Assembly (NCBI GenBank): GCA_028023455.1
Contig: JAQFVV010000275.1
Span: 560,001-624,000, forward strand
From: Epiperipatus broadwayi
Lineage: Eukaryota; Onychophora; Udeonychophora; Euonychophora; Peripatidae
Direction of reading: 5' to 3'
Length of the DNA: 64,000 nt
Positions 38,311-50,200 of the stretch are shown in pieces (the stretch's first letter is position 1; each line of letters begins with the position of its first letter). Position numbers and translations under genes: made by a program. The notes beneath the pieces are model-generated. The model was not told the origin of the DNA, made no database searches, and saw only the letters and a list, made by a program, of their open reading frames with translations.

Positions 38311-38964
38311 TATATCTGGGTCTCTTTTTGTTTGGATTTTTTTAATGCAATTTTGAAGTTATGCGATTCATGTTTCTTCTTAATATCTTTTTATGTGGTT
38401 TGCTTAATTCCTTTTTGTGCGGTTTTCTTTTATGTGATAAAGAAATTCATATTTCACTATATTTATTAGATATCAAGAAATATAAATTATTAATAATTTA
38501 TTTTGATTTGAAATACTTTATTTTCAAAAATATAACATTATATTAGCAGCTAACATGAATATGGCCTGAAGCTATTTAGAATCTTAGCTTCTACATAAAC
38601 AATCTATTTATACTTACAAGTATAAAAATATCACAATTTTGCAATAAATATTCAAAAATTTTAAACTTTTAAAACATATTTTATTAGATATAATAGAAAT
38701 AAATAAATATTTGTTCAAATTTTTAAAAAATAATCAGAAATAGTGAAGATTTTATTGATTTTATAAACTGAAAGTAATCGTTCTAGAAATGATGATATAT
38801 AATCTTTGTGTTTTGATTATGATCTCATTTTTTTAATATTTATAGAAACAAAATGTGAACATTCAAATTTATTTCAGTAATAAACAAAAATATCTATCAA
38901 ATGAAGTCAAGTAATAATCATTGCATCATATATTTTACATTGATGTGTGAGAGAAAAAAAAATG

Positions 38965-39120
38965 TCAGAAAATGCCGAAATCTAAGAGAGTTTGCTGCAA
39001 TGCGGAAGGTATGAATGAGCTCTTAAATTCCAACAAGAGAAAAATAGTAGATATTGTGAGCTTTATAAACAAGAGAAAAATAGTTGTATGTCAAGATATT
39101 GTGAGATTTATAAACAATTA
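38965..39120 (+). pseudogene. Short ORF remnant in the TIR element
   Basis: ATG at 38972 opens about 48 codons rich in Lys, Asn and Ile, with two near-repeats of NKRKIV. It lies in the central part that the shorter copy at 56.5 kb lacks, where a transposase would be expected. No catalytic motif is visible. Confidence 0.25.
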
Positions 39121-39422
39121 GTAAAATCATCATCTCAAAGTTTAATCACCGATTACATTGTCAATATAAAACCATTAATGCAGCACAAGACTGAAGTTGG
39201 GGCTAGTTGTACTTTCTTTTATGATGAATCTGATTTCTTACCAGTTGACAAATGAAAACACATATTGTCAAAAAGTGATAATGATTAAATTATATATAAA
39301 AATGTAAAATGAATTACATATAAATACATATTGTTTTAAATAAAATTAAATAGTTAATAAAAAAAGTTTGTCTTGTGTCAATTTTTTTTAAATATTTGAA
39401 ATTTTTTATTAATCATACTTTA

Positions 39423-39993
39423 AACAGAGCAAAACTCTCCATACACTATTGCCACCTGTGCTAAACAGAGTAATCAATGGATGCCAGAAGGCTTGTGCAT
39501 AAAATCCCTATCTAATGCCTACTCATCCAATATCCCCAGACTAGTTCTCTTTCCTTCGTCAGTGAGGAGCTTTGATCTGAGAGCACTGCATCTAGATCTT
39601 AGATCTAATGCAACCCTCTACAACCACCTTTTATCTCTCTAACTACTAAACTATGAGAATAAAAAAAAAAAATAACTAGCCAATACCAAATACATATTTC
39701 CAGTTCAGCACCCATACATTTTTCTTTTCTTTCAACCATACCACCACTATCCTATTAAATTGTCATAACATCACATATCACATTTCTTCTAGCAATTAAT
39801 TTTTTTTTTTTTTTTTTTTTTTTTAAAGGGGGGAAAAAAATCCCCACCACCACCCAGCAACAAATGGGGATTGGGGGGAGGAAGGGGATTTTCCACCCCC
39901 GGCCCCTTTGTTTTTTTAGGGAAACTAGGGGAGTTTGGCTTGGTTATCAACCATTAAGTGCTAGTATATTTTTTTTTAAATGTGATCATTTGA
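39423..39993. mobile_element. 571-bp insertion with 13-bp target duplication
   Basis: TAATCATACTTTA occurs at 39410-39422 and again at 39994-40006. The shorter TIR element has one copy of the surrounding sequence at this place (near 57325), so the insertion is confirmed by an empty site. A 13-bp duplication suggests LINE-driven retroposition. The inside starts AACAGAGCAAAACTCTCC, holds an A run near 39660 and a T run of about 35 at 39789-39823, and contains unusual G and C runs. I cannot name the family. Confidence 0.8.
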
Positions 39994-40399
39994 TAATCAT
40001 ACTTTATTTCTTTATTTTCTTATGCAAATTTTAAAGTAATTTTACCTTGTTGCTTTGGTTTTATGCAATTTTTGAAAATTACGGAACATATTTTCCATTT
40101 TTCAAGGTAAGTTAAGTCTATTTTTGTGTGATTTTTTTAATGTGGGTTTTCTGTGGAACCTATCTCTCACATAAAAAGAGACCCAGGTGTAACTTAAAAT
40201 TAATTTCTCAAATAATATCTGTATTCAATTTCTCTTGGAAAAGATTTTTTTTTCTTTGTAGGTCTTTTACAATCACTTCGAATCCAGTTTAAGATCTCAA
40301 CTATCCATCTTTTATCATTTCTTCTAGTAATATATCCAACCCAACCCCACTTCAGTCTCTAAATTTTTTCAATGATGTCAATAATAGCTGTTTGTTTTC

Positions 40400-41035
40400 T
40401 CATTGATGTTTTGATGACACACCGTTGTCACCCTCACAACCAATACCTCCACCCCTTAACCCCACCAATAATGCCTTCACCACCAACACTTCCACTACTA
40501 ACACTCAACCACTGGCACTCTACTGATTGCACCTTTTATGCACACCTCCACACCACCTTTGGGACTCATGTCTAATAAACTCCACTTAGCACTTTCACTT
40601 CCAGTACACCCTTACAAACACCTTTACCACCAACACACCACTTTCTCTAATCATGTCCAGAACACACTACCTTCAGTAACTCTACCTTCAGCACCTCTTA
40701 CTGGCACCTCTGAAATGTCACTCCTACAGTACCCCCATTCCTGGCACTCCTACACCAGTACCTCCAACTCTGGAAAACCCACCTTCTACACTCCCTCCAT
40801 CAGCACCTTCATTTTCAGTATCTCCACTTCTGGCTCTTTTATCACTAAAACAATCACCACTAATACCATCACTACACACCCCCATCCACAGCACTTTCAC
40901 CCATAGTATCCCATGCCTCAATATCCCTACTATCAGTACCGACCTCTGAAACCCCACAATGATATTCTACCAATGGCACCCTTACTACTGCTATTCTTAC
41001 TACCACTACTACTACTATTATTACTACTACTGTTA
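40400..41035. repeat. C-rich degenerate short repeat (CAC/CTN type)
   Basis: The plus strand is rich in CACC, CCTCCAC and CACTTC words of about 9-18 bases and poor in G. It ends in CTACTACTACT repeats near 41000. Open frames of up to 122 codons in this stretch reflect the lack of stops in such a composition and are not genes. Confidence 0.75.
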
Positions 41036-41039
41036 ACAT

Positions 41040-43070
41040 CTAAAAATTATAAAGCTTAGCTAAATATAAAGTTTCATCTCTGAATTATAGTCTATATTTT
41101 TTTACATTATTTAAGAATAAATGCTGAAATGCAAATCATGAAAGAAATAATTATTGGTTGTATAGTGTAAATCAGAGAATAAAAAAAATTCTCCTGGAAG
41201 CTTATCTTCACTGTCTCACAATAGATTCAAATTATGTTATTTGATAGAAGAAAAAATTGAAAAGGATATTTATCTAGCCAAATATATAAAATATTTGACT
41301 AAATTTTTTATTTTTATTTCTGTCAATGTTATCAATCATATGTATAAATATTTCAAACTAATGGGTTCTCCTTATATCAGATATCTTTATAAAGCATATT
41401 ATTTTTACTGTTAATTGAATTGAAATCAGAAAACAATGTCATATACATTTGATTCTGGAAAAGAACTATAAGCAAGCAAAGGGAGGGAAAAGAATATGAG
41501 AGTGAATATAATTTTATTTTTTTAAAATTGTTTAAAATTGAAATAATTTTTTTATTATTGATAATATTTTAACAGGGTATATTGTTTAATCAGTATATGA
41601 ATATGAAAAAAAAAAGAAAATATTTTTTATTATTATTAGATAAAAGTTACATTTTATTATTCGTTCTACACTTAATACATTTTATTAACTTTTCTTTGAG
41701 CTGAGAGATTTAATTGTAAAAAGTGCCAAAATAATGTGTAATAAAGTTTTAAGATTTTAAATGCGATAGAAAGAATATGTATGGATAGATACTATAAATC
41801 TTATGAGAAATATTTTTTGAAGAAATCATTTTTTAACTCGTTTTTGCAATAACACACAAATAAATTAAAATATATCTTTACATAAGTTCATACATATGCA
41901 TTTCATTTTGCATATTGATGATATTACTGTTTGGTGTCTGAATATGTTAATATTTAATCCCAGGCTTTCCTCAGACACCATTTCTGATTGTATTGATTTA
42001 TTAAAGATAGAAATGATGATCCACAAATGTTTTTCATTTTGGCTCCCTTATAAATAGGATTCCTTCAATAGTCATTAAATTAAATATCCCATGAAAATTG
42101 ATCAGAATTTTCTGTATTCCTTTGAAAAAAAATGTTTTTTTTAGAGATTTTTATATGTAGTTGAGATAGAAAATTCTACTTATTTTAGTCATTAGTAGGA
42201 ATATGTTGCTAAGTTCTGAGTATAGTGGAATATTTTTTTTACTTGTTGTTATATGGTGATGCTTGATATTCTTTCCTAAATGATATATCAATTTTTTTTA
42301 TAGCATTCCATTTTTTTCAATACATTTATTCCAACAAAGCTAGGTTTGTTCACATCATACATATTATCCACAATTAATGATGTTCATGCTGTAGAACAAA
42401 GTGAATGAATTAAGCATAATTGATGAATAAACTTAATTTTGTGAGTAACTATATACAGTTCCTATTCTATCATAGTTTATAAATAATTTTGAATGATTTT
42501 TATATGTAGCATTGTCAAAAAAAGTCTGATATGCACATCTTTAAACTTTATTTTTATCTAAGATTTATTTTAAAAACTATATGCAAAATAATAGTTTTAT
42601 TATTAATGACAGAAAAGGACTTTTCAAATTACTTAAAATTATGACTTCTGTTTACAATTGTTTAATTTTCCTTTGTTGCTATTGTTACATTTTAAAATAC
42701 ATTTTATTATTAAAATTTAAATAATCAGTATTTTCCACAACTATAGTAGTAATTTACAATTTTAATTTATAAGATTAATGTTAAAGCAGGTACAATATCA
42801 TAAGTATTAATGTAAAATAATATTTATACAGAAGTATTATTTTACTTAAATATCTGAAATGCCAGAGTATGGAAACATAATTAAATATCATAGGCATATA
42901 TTTAATAGAAAAGTGAGCAATGGAGAAATAGGAATTATTATGGAACATTATAAGGCAATAATTAAAATATATATCTAATTCACTTCTTTAAATATTAGTC
43001 TAAAATGTTAATAAATTGATTCTGTAATTTGTTTATATAATTAATATCTTGTAGTACAGTATTTAATTTC
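41040..43070. other. AT-rich stretch with no gene recognised
   Basis: No coding motif, inverted repeat or tandem repeat stood out on either strand. Confidence 0.5.
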
Positions 43071-43079
43071 ATTGCAAAA

Positions 43080-44260
43080 TTGATGATTCTCTCTTATCCA
43101 TATCTCCTCAATGAAACAATCAGTGTTGGGTCTTTTTATAGTATCTTTGAGATGTTGCCTATAATGTAAATGGACTCTGACTCTTCCATATAAATTATAC
43201 TCAAAATTTATTATAAAATGTTTTTTAAGAGTTTTATTATTTATTCATTTCATATATCCAATCCACTTAAGAAGTGCTTATACAGTAATAGATTCAATAT
43301 CACCACATCATTATTGATGAAGATACTGACTAGTTTTATAATTTTGCCATCCCTATCTATATACAAATATATCACACTAATAAAATACTATCTGCATTAC
43401 ATCTCACCATTCAAATCTGCTATTTTATTGATGGATATTTTCAAATTGGTAATAATCGAAATTAAAAGTTACTGAATGTATTACTTACAACAGCTAGTTT
43501 TAAATTTATAAAGCTGTGAATTTTTTTGAACCATGATTATTAAATCAAAATCTTTATAGTTTGCATTTCAAATATTAAAAACATTGTGTAGATCATCTTT
43601 TGAAGCATCAGAATAACATAATCATTGGCATATAATAGATGTAAAATTTTAAAAATTGAAGATTTCATTTTTGTTTTTAATTTATTTTGTCTGATGCATG
43701 AAATCATCACTAAACTGCTTCAAAGTCACTATCATAAAATGAAAAACAAAATTGGGGCCAGTATTTATATCTATTTGCAGCTAAACTTTTCATATCAAAT
43801 GTCTCAGATTTTACAAAAATAATGTAAAAGTTAATTAATATCAATAAACTTCAGTTGATAATTTAGTAGTTTCAACATAGTTATCGATTCTTTAATTTAA
43901 TTAAGTCAAATGCTTGCTATACATTTATGGTAACAACAATCACTATTGTAGTACTACTTGATTTTCTAAAATCATGCTCAGTTTTTGGAAATCTTTCATC
44001 TCTGATTGTAAATAAGTTATTCTTTAAAATTTATAAAAGTACTTTCAGTGAAGTTTCTAATAATGATTTTCCATGATAGTTATTTCATTCATTTCCTAGT
44101 CTTTTTATTTCTAAAAATTAAAACAATAGCAGTATGCTCAATATCAAATGGCATAATCATATATTTCTATTATTTCTAAAAAGTTTCAATTCTTTTGAAG
44201 ATGATATATTGGCACAATATTTTAAAAACTTTTCCAAGCTTCCTATCAGAACCTTCAGCC
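43080..44260 (-). pseudogene. LINE reverse transcriptase remnant
   Basis: The minus strand near 43870-44010 reads EHDFRKSSSTTIVIVVTIN and, after a stop, QAFDLIKLKN. This matches the non-LTR pattern GFRxxxSTxxAI followed by AFD. Further on (about 43130-43290) LKWIGYMK, a KH pair, YGRVRVH and HLKDTIKR match the C-terminal region RWxGHVxRM...YGExxxGxRxxG...YKDxxK of LINE polymerases. The catalytic FADD-type motif between them was not found. Stops occur throughout. It is a different, older copy than that at 35.3 kb. Confidence 0.65.
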
Positions 44261-44699
44261 TTTTTTTCTTCTTCTAAAATTACAAAATTATGTAAATGGG
44301 ATATCTCTGTTTAAACTGAAATGATTTCAATAGGTTGGGTATAACAATAAAATTAAATCATATGAATTGTATTATTATTTAGAAATTCATCAAAATACCA
44401 TTTTTATTTATTTTACATATCATTAATTTATATGTAAAAGTGTCAAACACTGACAATATCATTTTTCAGATGCAAATACTAGTTTTAAGACATCAAAAAT
44501 ATCTTATGCAATCAATATTTATATATGATAGATCCCCACTGATCATTCTAAGTGTATGTATCTATCATATGTGTGCTACATTTTCTGCCAAAATTAGCTT
44601 GGATTATATATTAAATCAAAGTCTCAGCAAAAAATAAAGTTTATTGGTTACCCCTAAAGTGCAAAAGTAAATGTAATGTTGATTCTTTTTGGTTGTTGT

Positions 44700-45058
44700 G
44701 GCCTCATAATATGCAGTCATCTTCCAATTAGTTGCTGGAAGAAATCAAACACTACTTGTGATGATGTTCTAGTTGTATTTTTATATTGGACTATTTTCAT
44801 CATCTAATATGTGTATTGAATGTTTTTAGAAAAAAATTAACTTTATTTAAATATTCCAAATACATTCAACTGTTAGTAAAAGCACATCAAACAGCTTAGT
44901 ATATGCACAGTGTTTCAAGAAGTATTATTCTTCTCTCTTCTTCAGGTATTGCAGGCCTGACCAGTAACAGTACTAGCATGGAATTCAAACCTGAGTCCTT
45001 AGATTCTTGAGTATTGAATTTTAAGGTAATGCTCTAACCAACTGATCCATCCTGCCAA
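44700..45058 (-). mobile_element. tRNA-derived SINE, copy 2
   Basis: On the minus strand, GATCAGTTGGTTAGAGC near 45045-45030 is an A-box-like element and GGTTTGAATTCC near 44990 a B-box-like element of a tRNA-type promoter. The body then matches 49885-50200: ACCTGAAGAAGAGAG, ACAGTTGAATGTATTTGG and a tail with ATTAGATGATGAAAATAG. The tRNA head would recruit RNA polymerase III. Copy 2 differs from copy 1 at many positions. Confidence 0.88.
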
Positions 45059-45287
45059 AGGTGACAGTTAGTCATAATTTCATTTACTTATCTATGAGAT
45101 TCCTGCTGAATTTCCATTTTTTCCTAAGAGCAAAGTTGATTAGTGGTTTCCATACATTATGTATAGTCACACTAGATTGGCTTATGGGATTTTTTGTCAT
45201 TATCATGTGAGCTACTTCTTTAAATTTTCTTCTTTGTACTTTTCTGTCCAATATTTTTGTATTTTCCCGATTGAACATATGTTCATT

Positions 45288-45342
45288 CCAAAGACATTCA
45301 TTACACATATTAGATGATGGAAATCCAATATAAAAATACAAG
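45288..45342 (+). mobile_element. SINE tail fragment inside the ubiquitin pseudogene
   Basis: About 55 bases match the 3' tail of the SINE at 50120-50170 (AAGACATTCA, ATATTAGATGATG, CCAATATAAAAATACAA). They lie where the third ubiquitin unit stops. Either a severely 5'-truncated insertion or a tail shared with a partner LINE could explain it. Confidence 0.75.
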
Positions 45343-45915
45343 TATTTATTTGAAGGAATTCTTTCTTTATTTTGAATTTTAGCTTTAATGTATTTGATGG
45401 TATCACTAGGTTCCACATCTAAAGTAATGGTTTACCAGTGACAGTTTTTACAAAATTTGCATACCTCTTCTTAACATGAGAACTAAATTAAGTGTAGATT
45501 CTTTCTAAATATTATAATCTAAGAGAGTGTGGCCATCTTCCAGTTGCTTCCTTGCAAAAATTAGCTATTATTCATCAGGAGAAATGCCTTCTTCATCTTG
45601 GATTTTAATTTTGACATTCTCTATGGTATCATTAGGTTCAACTTCTAGTGTAATAGTTTTGCCTGTGAGTGTTTTTTTACAAATATTTGCATAACACCTC
45701 TGAGATGCAATATTAAATGAAGGGTAGATCTGGATGTTGTAATCAGACAATGTATGGCCATCTTCCAATTGTTTACCAGCAAAAATCAAATGTTGTTGAT
45801 CTGAAGAAATACCTTTTTTATATTGGATCATTGCCTTGACGTTCTCAATGGTAATGCTAGGTTCAACCTCTAATGTGATCGTTTTACCAATGAGAGTTTT
45901 AATAAAAATTTGCAA
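45342..45915 (-). pseudogene. Polyubiquitin pseudogene (three tandem units)
   Basis: Unit starts on the minus strand are at 45915 ([19 protein letters not shown]), 45692 and 45462, giving spacings of 223 and 230 against the 228 bases of one 76-residue ubiquitin. Ubiquitin is the protein tag joined end to end in polyubiquitin precursors. Many residues are changed, including the lysine region in unit 1. The Gly-Gly junction between units is lost. A one-base insertion in an A run shifts unit 2, a stop ends unit 2, and unit 3 is cut at about 45342. No intron is seen, so it may be a retrocopy, though polyubiquitin coding regions often lack introns. It cannot yield ubiquitin. Confidence 0.93.
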
Positions 45916-45919
45916 CTAG

Positions 45920-47040
45920 GCACCAAAACACTATGATCAAGGGATAACATTTAATCATTGCCTATAGTAGTTTGCATTGCTTGTTTATCCTTTCATCATA
46001 ATTTAATTGTAGCATCACACTTTTAGGGATGCTATATAAACTTTAATGGGTCTTGCATTATTGAATATTTAGAATATCATAAATTAATTATAATTACTGT
46101 TTTGGCAAATGAAATAAATTAAATATTTAATTTTTTAATTGGTACATAAATTATAAATGTAGTGTTTTAAAAATAAAATTTTTCCAAAGAAAGAAATCCC
46201 CCAATATATTACTTTGGAAATAATTTAATGCCTGAAATGACTTTTATATTTTTATATTTAAGTGGAAAGTTCGAAATAAGATGTTAAAATATAATTAGAA
46301 ATTACATTAATTTTTGATAATCATTTTAAATGCTTAAATTATACGATTTTTAATTTATATGGATATAAATATTAGTCATTAGTTACTATTATTATTTTTT
46401 AATTAAAACGATAGTGTTTTTTTTTCTTGATTGATTTTTTCCGAAACAATTTTTAATGCTTAAAAAATTTTTGTAGTATGTTATAGCCGATAAAAAATAG
46501 TTATAAATATATTTATAAATGATTAATAATAATCATTATTGTATTTATCTGAGGTGAATAGTGACAAAGTTGCGAGTGGAGTGAGTTTGACAGTTGTAAA
46601 TAAAAAATGTAACAAGTTATACAATTAATATATTTTTAGTTAAATGTTACTTTTGTTATTAAATTTCAAATAGATATTTCCTCCCATCACTATATTATTT
46701 ACTTTTTGGATGTCGTTTGTATTTCTAAAAATGGTTTCAAATTTATTTCTGGCAAACAATTATCATTTATTTACAAGAATGACAAACTCTAAAAATTATT
46801 TTTATTGATGTGAATTTAAAAGTAGTGTTTATTATTGCTACTATTTAAAACAGTAAAAGGACATTTTAGAAATTGTTTTTTTTTTACTTAAAAATGAGTT
46901 GATTTCCTTTTTTATTACTAATTCTAAATTCTATTTTACAAATTTTTTTATCTTATATCTAGAGCAGTGGAGAGGGATAGGGGGTGGAAAAAGAAAAAAA
47001 AAGAACTACTTAAAAAGTATTTTAAAATTTATAAAATTAC
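45920..47040. other. AT-rich stretch with no gene recognised
   Basis: No feature was found upstream of the ubiquitin pseudogene. There is no recognisable promoter, as expected for a retrocopy. Confidence 0.5.
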
Positions 47041-47042
47041 AT

Positions 47043-47350
47043 TAAAATAAATAGTGAAGGTACATTAATCTAGAAAGATTAATTTATTAGAAAAATGTTG
47101 CAGCTTAGCACTGCTTTTTGATGAGGTCGGTCGTATTCACAAAACTAATATAAGTATATAAATAGAATTTATAAGTAAACTAATTCAAGCATACCATTTA
47201 AATTATTTAATTTATAAATTCTATTCATATACTTATATTATTTACATGAATATGACTGACCTGGTTGAAAGCAATGCTAAGCTGTAAATTTTTTTTTAGT
47301 AAATTTAATCTTTACAGATTAGTGTACCTTCACTATTTATTTTATATTCA
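47043..47350. repeat. Foldback with about 140-bp arms
   Basis: AAAATAAATAGTGAAGGTAC at 47043 is met by its complement at about 47330-47350. The arms stay complementary through GCAGCTTAGCACTGCTTT and TATAAGTATATAAATAGAAT with scattered mismatches. The loop is about 20-30 bases. No coding content is seen. It could be a TIR-type miniature element or the inverted terminal unit of a Penelope-like element. Confidence 0.85.
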
Positions 47351-48825
47351 AATGAAGGGAAAAAGTAATCTAATTGAAGTAAAATTATATTAAATATTTT
47401 TTGATACAATCATTACTTATTACTATTATAATAACAATTGTTATTGCAACACAAATAATATACCACAACTTGGTGTACAAATAAAATATTTTTTGTTGAC
47501 TCGCAATAATATTTGGGCTCATTTCTGTACTTATGATAAATACCCATGATATTGCAAGGTTATTTTAATCTCTTTTTTTATTTTTAAAAAATTATAGCAA
47601 TTAACAACTCACTAAACTTAATGATAATAAGATACTAGAATACATTATTTTTTAAAAAATGTTTAGTCATTTAATATTCTGTTGCATCTCTATTTCAATT
47701 CTCCATCAGATAGAGAACTTAATAGATATACATATTTCAAGATTGATCATAAGAGAGTTACAAAGCACAGGCTTGAATTGCATATGATTCCACAGAAATA
47801 GAGAAAAATAAAAAATAAAAAAAATAATGGAATTAATTTCCAATTTAGAAACTTGATCTGATCTGTTCTAAATGTTTACCTGTATATGTCTAAACAAAAT
47901 AAGCATTAAGAAAGACACTTTTAAAGATTGTGGCTTTTATAGTATGATTATTAGCAATAAAATAGTCATGCAATCAAAATTGTTAACATTAATTACTGAA
48001 TATGATATTTATTATTACTTTGTAGATACAATTCATATGCCCTGCTTAATTAGTACAATATCAGAGTGACATATTTTATAAATTCAAAGTCAATCGACTA
48101 TGGCCCCTAACTATTACTTCCAATGCTCAAACTTTTTACGAATGCCTGAGTAATAAATCATTTGATTATTTTTTTATTACAATGTGTTATATGTATTTAT
48201 AATATTAATATATCTGTGTATTTTTTACTTTGCATTGAATGTGTTTATTAAAAGTATAACAAGATTAAAATTATAACAAGATTATAATTATTTAATATTG
48301 ACATTGCATATGTCTATATATTTACAGTTTTCTAAAAATAATAGTTTCATTCAAGTAACCAAACTTAGATGTTTAACTAGAAATCAATCATGTAACTTAT
48401 AGATCTCAATTCTATTTTTCCTCAGTATTATACTTTACAAAGAACCATTAACTTCAAATATAATATAGTATAAAAAATATTTGATTTTCACATTTTTATA
48501 ATGACGCAATCTATTGTTTATATCTTGTTTTTTTTTTTTTTTATAAAAAAGTATCTAACTTTTTTTCATTTTAATATATATAAAAAACAATATATATATA
48601 TAAACTTCTTTTCATTTATATTAATGTTAATTTTTTGCATTAAAATTATTTTTTAAACTTTTTTAAGATACTTTAATCTGTAGAATAAAAAACATAATCA
48701 TATGAAAAATAACTATAAAATTAAAAAATGCAATTATCAAAAAATCTTCAACAATTAAAAAATATCAATAATTTGTTAGAGAATAAAACAATCTTTTAAA
48801 ATCAGCAATAAAGATTTTATATTTT
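47351..48825. other. AT-rich stretch with no gene recognised
   Basis: Only chance open frames and poly-A/T runs are present. Confidence 0.5.
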
Positions 48826-48932
48826 CTCTTTTACTTTTTTGCATTCCTTCATATATCCATATATATATTACTTATATCAATCTCCATATATACACTGTAA
48901 TGCAATTTTTTTTTATACAATTCCTTTAATTT

Positions 48933-48969
48933 CCTAACAGTTTCAACTGTCCTACAGTCTTCATCAGAG
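48933..48969 (-). other. Hammerhead-like core in the Penelope-like left arm
   Basis: On the minus strand CTGATGA is followed by AGACTGTAGGACAGTT, able to form a five-pair hairpin (ACTGT/ACAGT), then GAAAC. This is the order CUGANGA, stem II, GAAA of a hammerhead ribozyme, which Penelope-like elements are known to carry. The right arm (50658-50693) has CTGATGAAGACTG but a weaker hairpin and AAAAC. I could not identify stems I and III or a cleavage site. Confidence 0.4.
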
Positions 48970-49884
48970 CTATAACATTTAAACATATAATGATATAAAC
49001 ATTAATATACATATAAAATACATATTTTACATTATTATTTATAATCATATTTTATTCTTAATTCTACATCTTTACTTTCCTCTTCTTTTCTAATAATTAT
49101 TTTTTCATTATTTATTTACTATTTCTACTTTTTATTTTTTACTTTTTCTACTTATCTGTCATTCTGTATTACTCTCTAATATATTTATCATCTTTTTATT
49201 TTACTTTTAACATCTATAAATCTAATTCCTTTCTAATATTTATCTATACTTGTTCTGTTATTAATAATCTTTATTCATATTTGTATCTTTATTCTCTTTT
49301 ATAATTCATTTATTCATTTTATTCACCACTTGCATAACCCTTCCTCTTTCTTTTAAATTTATAATTGATTTTTTTTTTCAAAATCCTTAGACTCTTTATA
49401 CAACTTTCTCTATTATCATTTTTTAAAACTATTTATCTATGTTTAAATTATTAAGAGAAAAGACAATTATTGATACTGTATTGTACTGATATATTCCAAA
49501 AATAGCAGACAAATTAAGGAAAATCTGTAACCAGTATAACATTGGAACAGTTTTTCAGAGTCATACCACACTATGAGGAATTCTAACATCTACAAAGTCT
49601 ACACTTGAAATGCTGAAAATAAAAAAACTGCATCTGAATGTGAAATGATTAGAAGAGAGAACAAAAAGATGTGCCTCAGTTAGCAGACCATGTGTGTGCC
49701 TTTATTTTACAAAACTCAATATATATGCATTTAACAAAATTTGAATAGAGATGGGGGAGGGTAAAGACATTATTTTTATAGTAATATTAATAATGATAGA
49801 GAAAATGTATATATATATATATTAGAGTTTTATAAAATAAAGTTTAAACATTGGATAAATAGTTAAAGAAATTGAAAATAGAGA

Positions 49885-50200
49885 GAGTTATATGGCTCAG
49901 TTGGTTAGAGCATTACCTTAAAATTCAAAAATCAAGAATCTAAGAATCCAGGTTCGAATCCTATGCTAGTACTGTCACTGTGCAGGCCAGCAACACCTGA
50001 AAAAGAGGGGAGACTAATACCTCTCGAAATGTTGTACATATACTAACCTGTTTGATGTGCTATTACTAACAGTTGAATGTATTTGGAATATTTAAATGAA
50101 GTTAATTTTTCCTAAAGACATTCAATACATATATTAGATGATGAAAATAGTCCAATATAAAAATACAACTAGAATACCATCATCACAAACCTTCATAAAA
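49885..50200 (+). mobile_element. tRNA-derived SINE, copy 1
   Basis: ATGGCTCAGTTGGTTAGAGC at 49894-49913 matches a tRNA A box (TGGCNNAGTNGG), and GGTTCGAATCC near 49952-49962 matches a B box. The gap between the boxes is filled by CTTAAAATTCAAAAATCAAG, longer than in a real tRNA. The unrelated body and a tail match 44700-45058. It lies inside the Penelope-like unit and so came later. Confidence 0.9.

Larger units (their letters stand above)
38316..40190. mobile_element. TIR element, long copy (1.9 kb)
   Basis: The ends are inverted repeats: CTGGGTCTCTTTTTG on the left and the complement of CAAAAAGAGACCCAGGTGT-like sequence on the right (actual right end ATAAAAAGAGACCCAGGTGT). Left and right portions match the 985-bp element at 56533-57517. 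An internal open stretch from 38972 reads MPKSKRVCCNAEGMNEL, possibly the start of a lost transposase, but I cannot assign a superfamily. A 571-bp insertion sits inside at 39423-39993. No clear target duplication is visible at the outer ends. Confidence 0.75.

Noticed and set aside
40372-40957. Thr/His/Pro-rich and Gly-rich frames
   Set aside because: Open only because the C-rich repeat contains few stop codons on either strand.
45084-45286. C-terminal extension of the ubiquitin pseudogene, as in ribosomal fusion genes
   Set aside because: The sequence past the SINE-tail fragment resembles neither ribosomal extension and lacks the zinc-binding cysteines of one of them.
49890-49965. tRNA gene
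   Set aside because: A and B boxes are present, but the interior is too long, the arms do not fold as a tRNA, and the sequence continues into a SINE body with a second copy at 44.7-45.06 kb.
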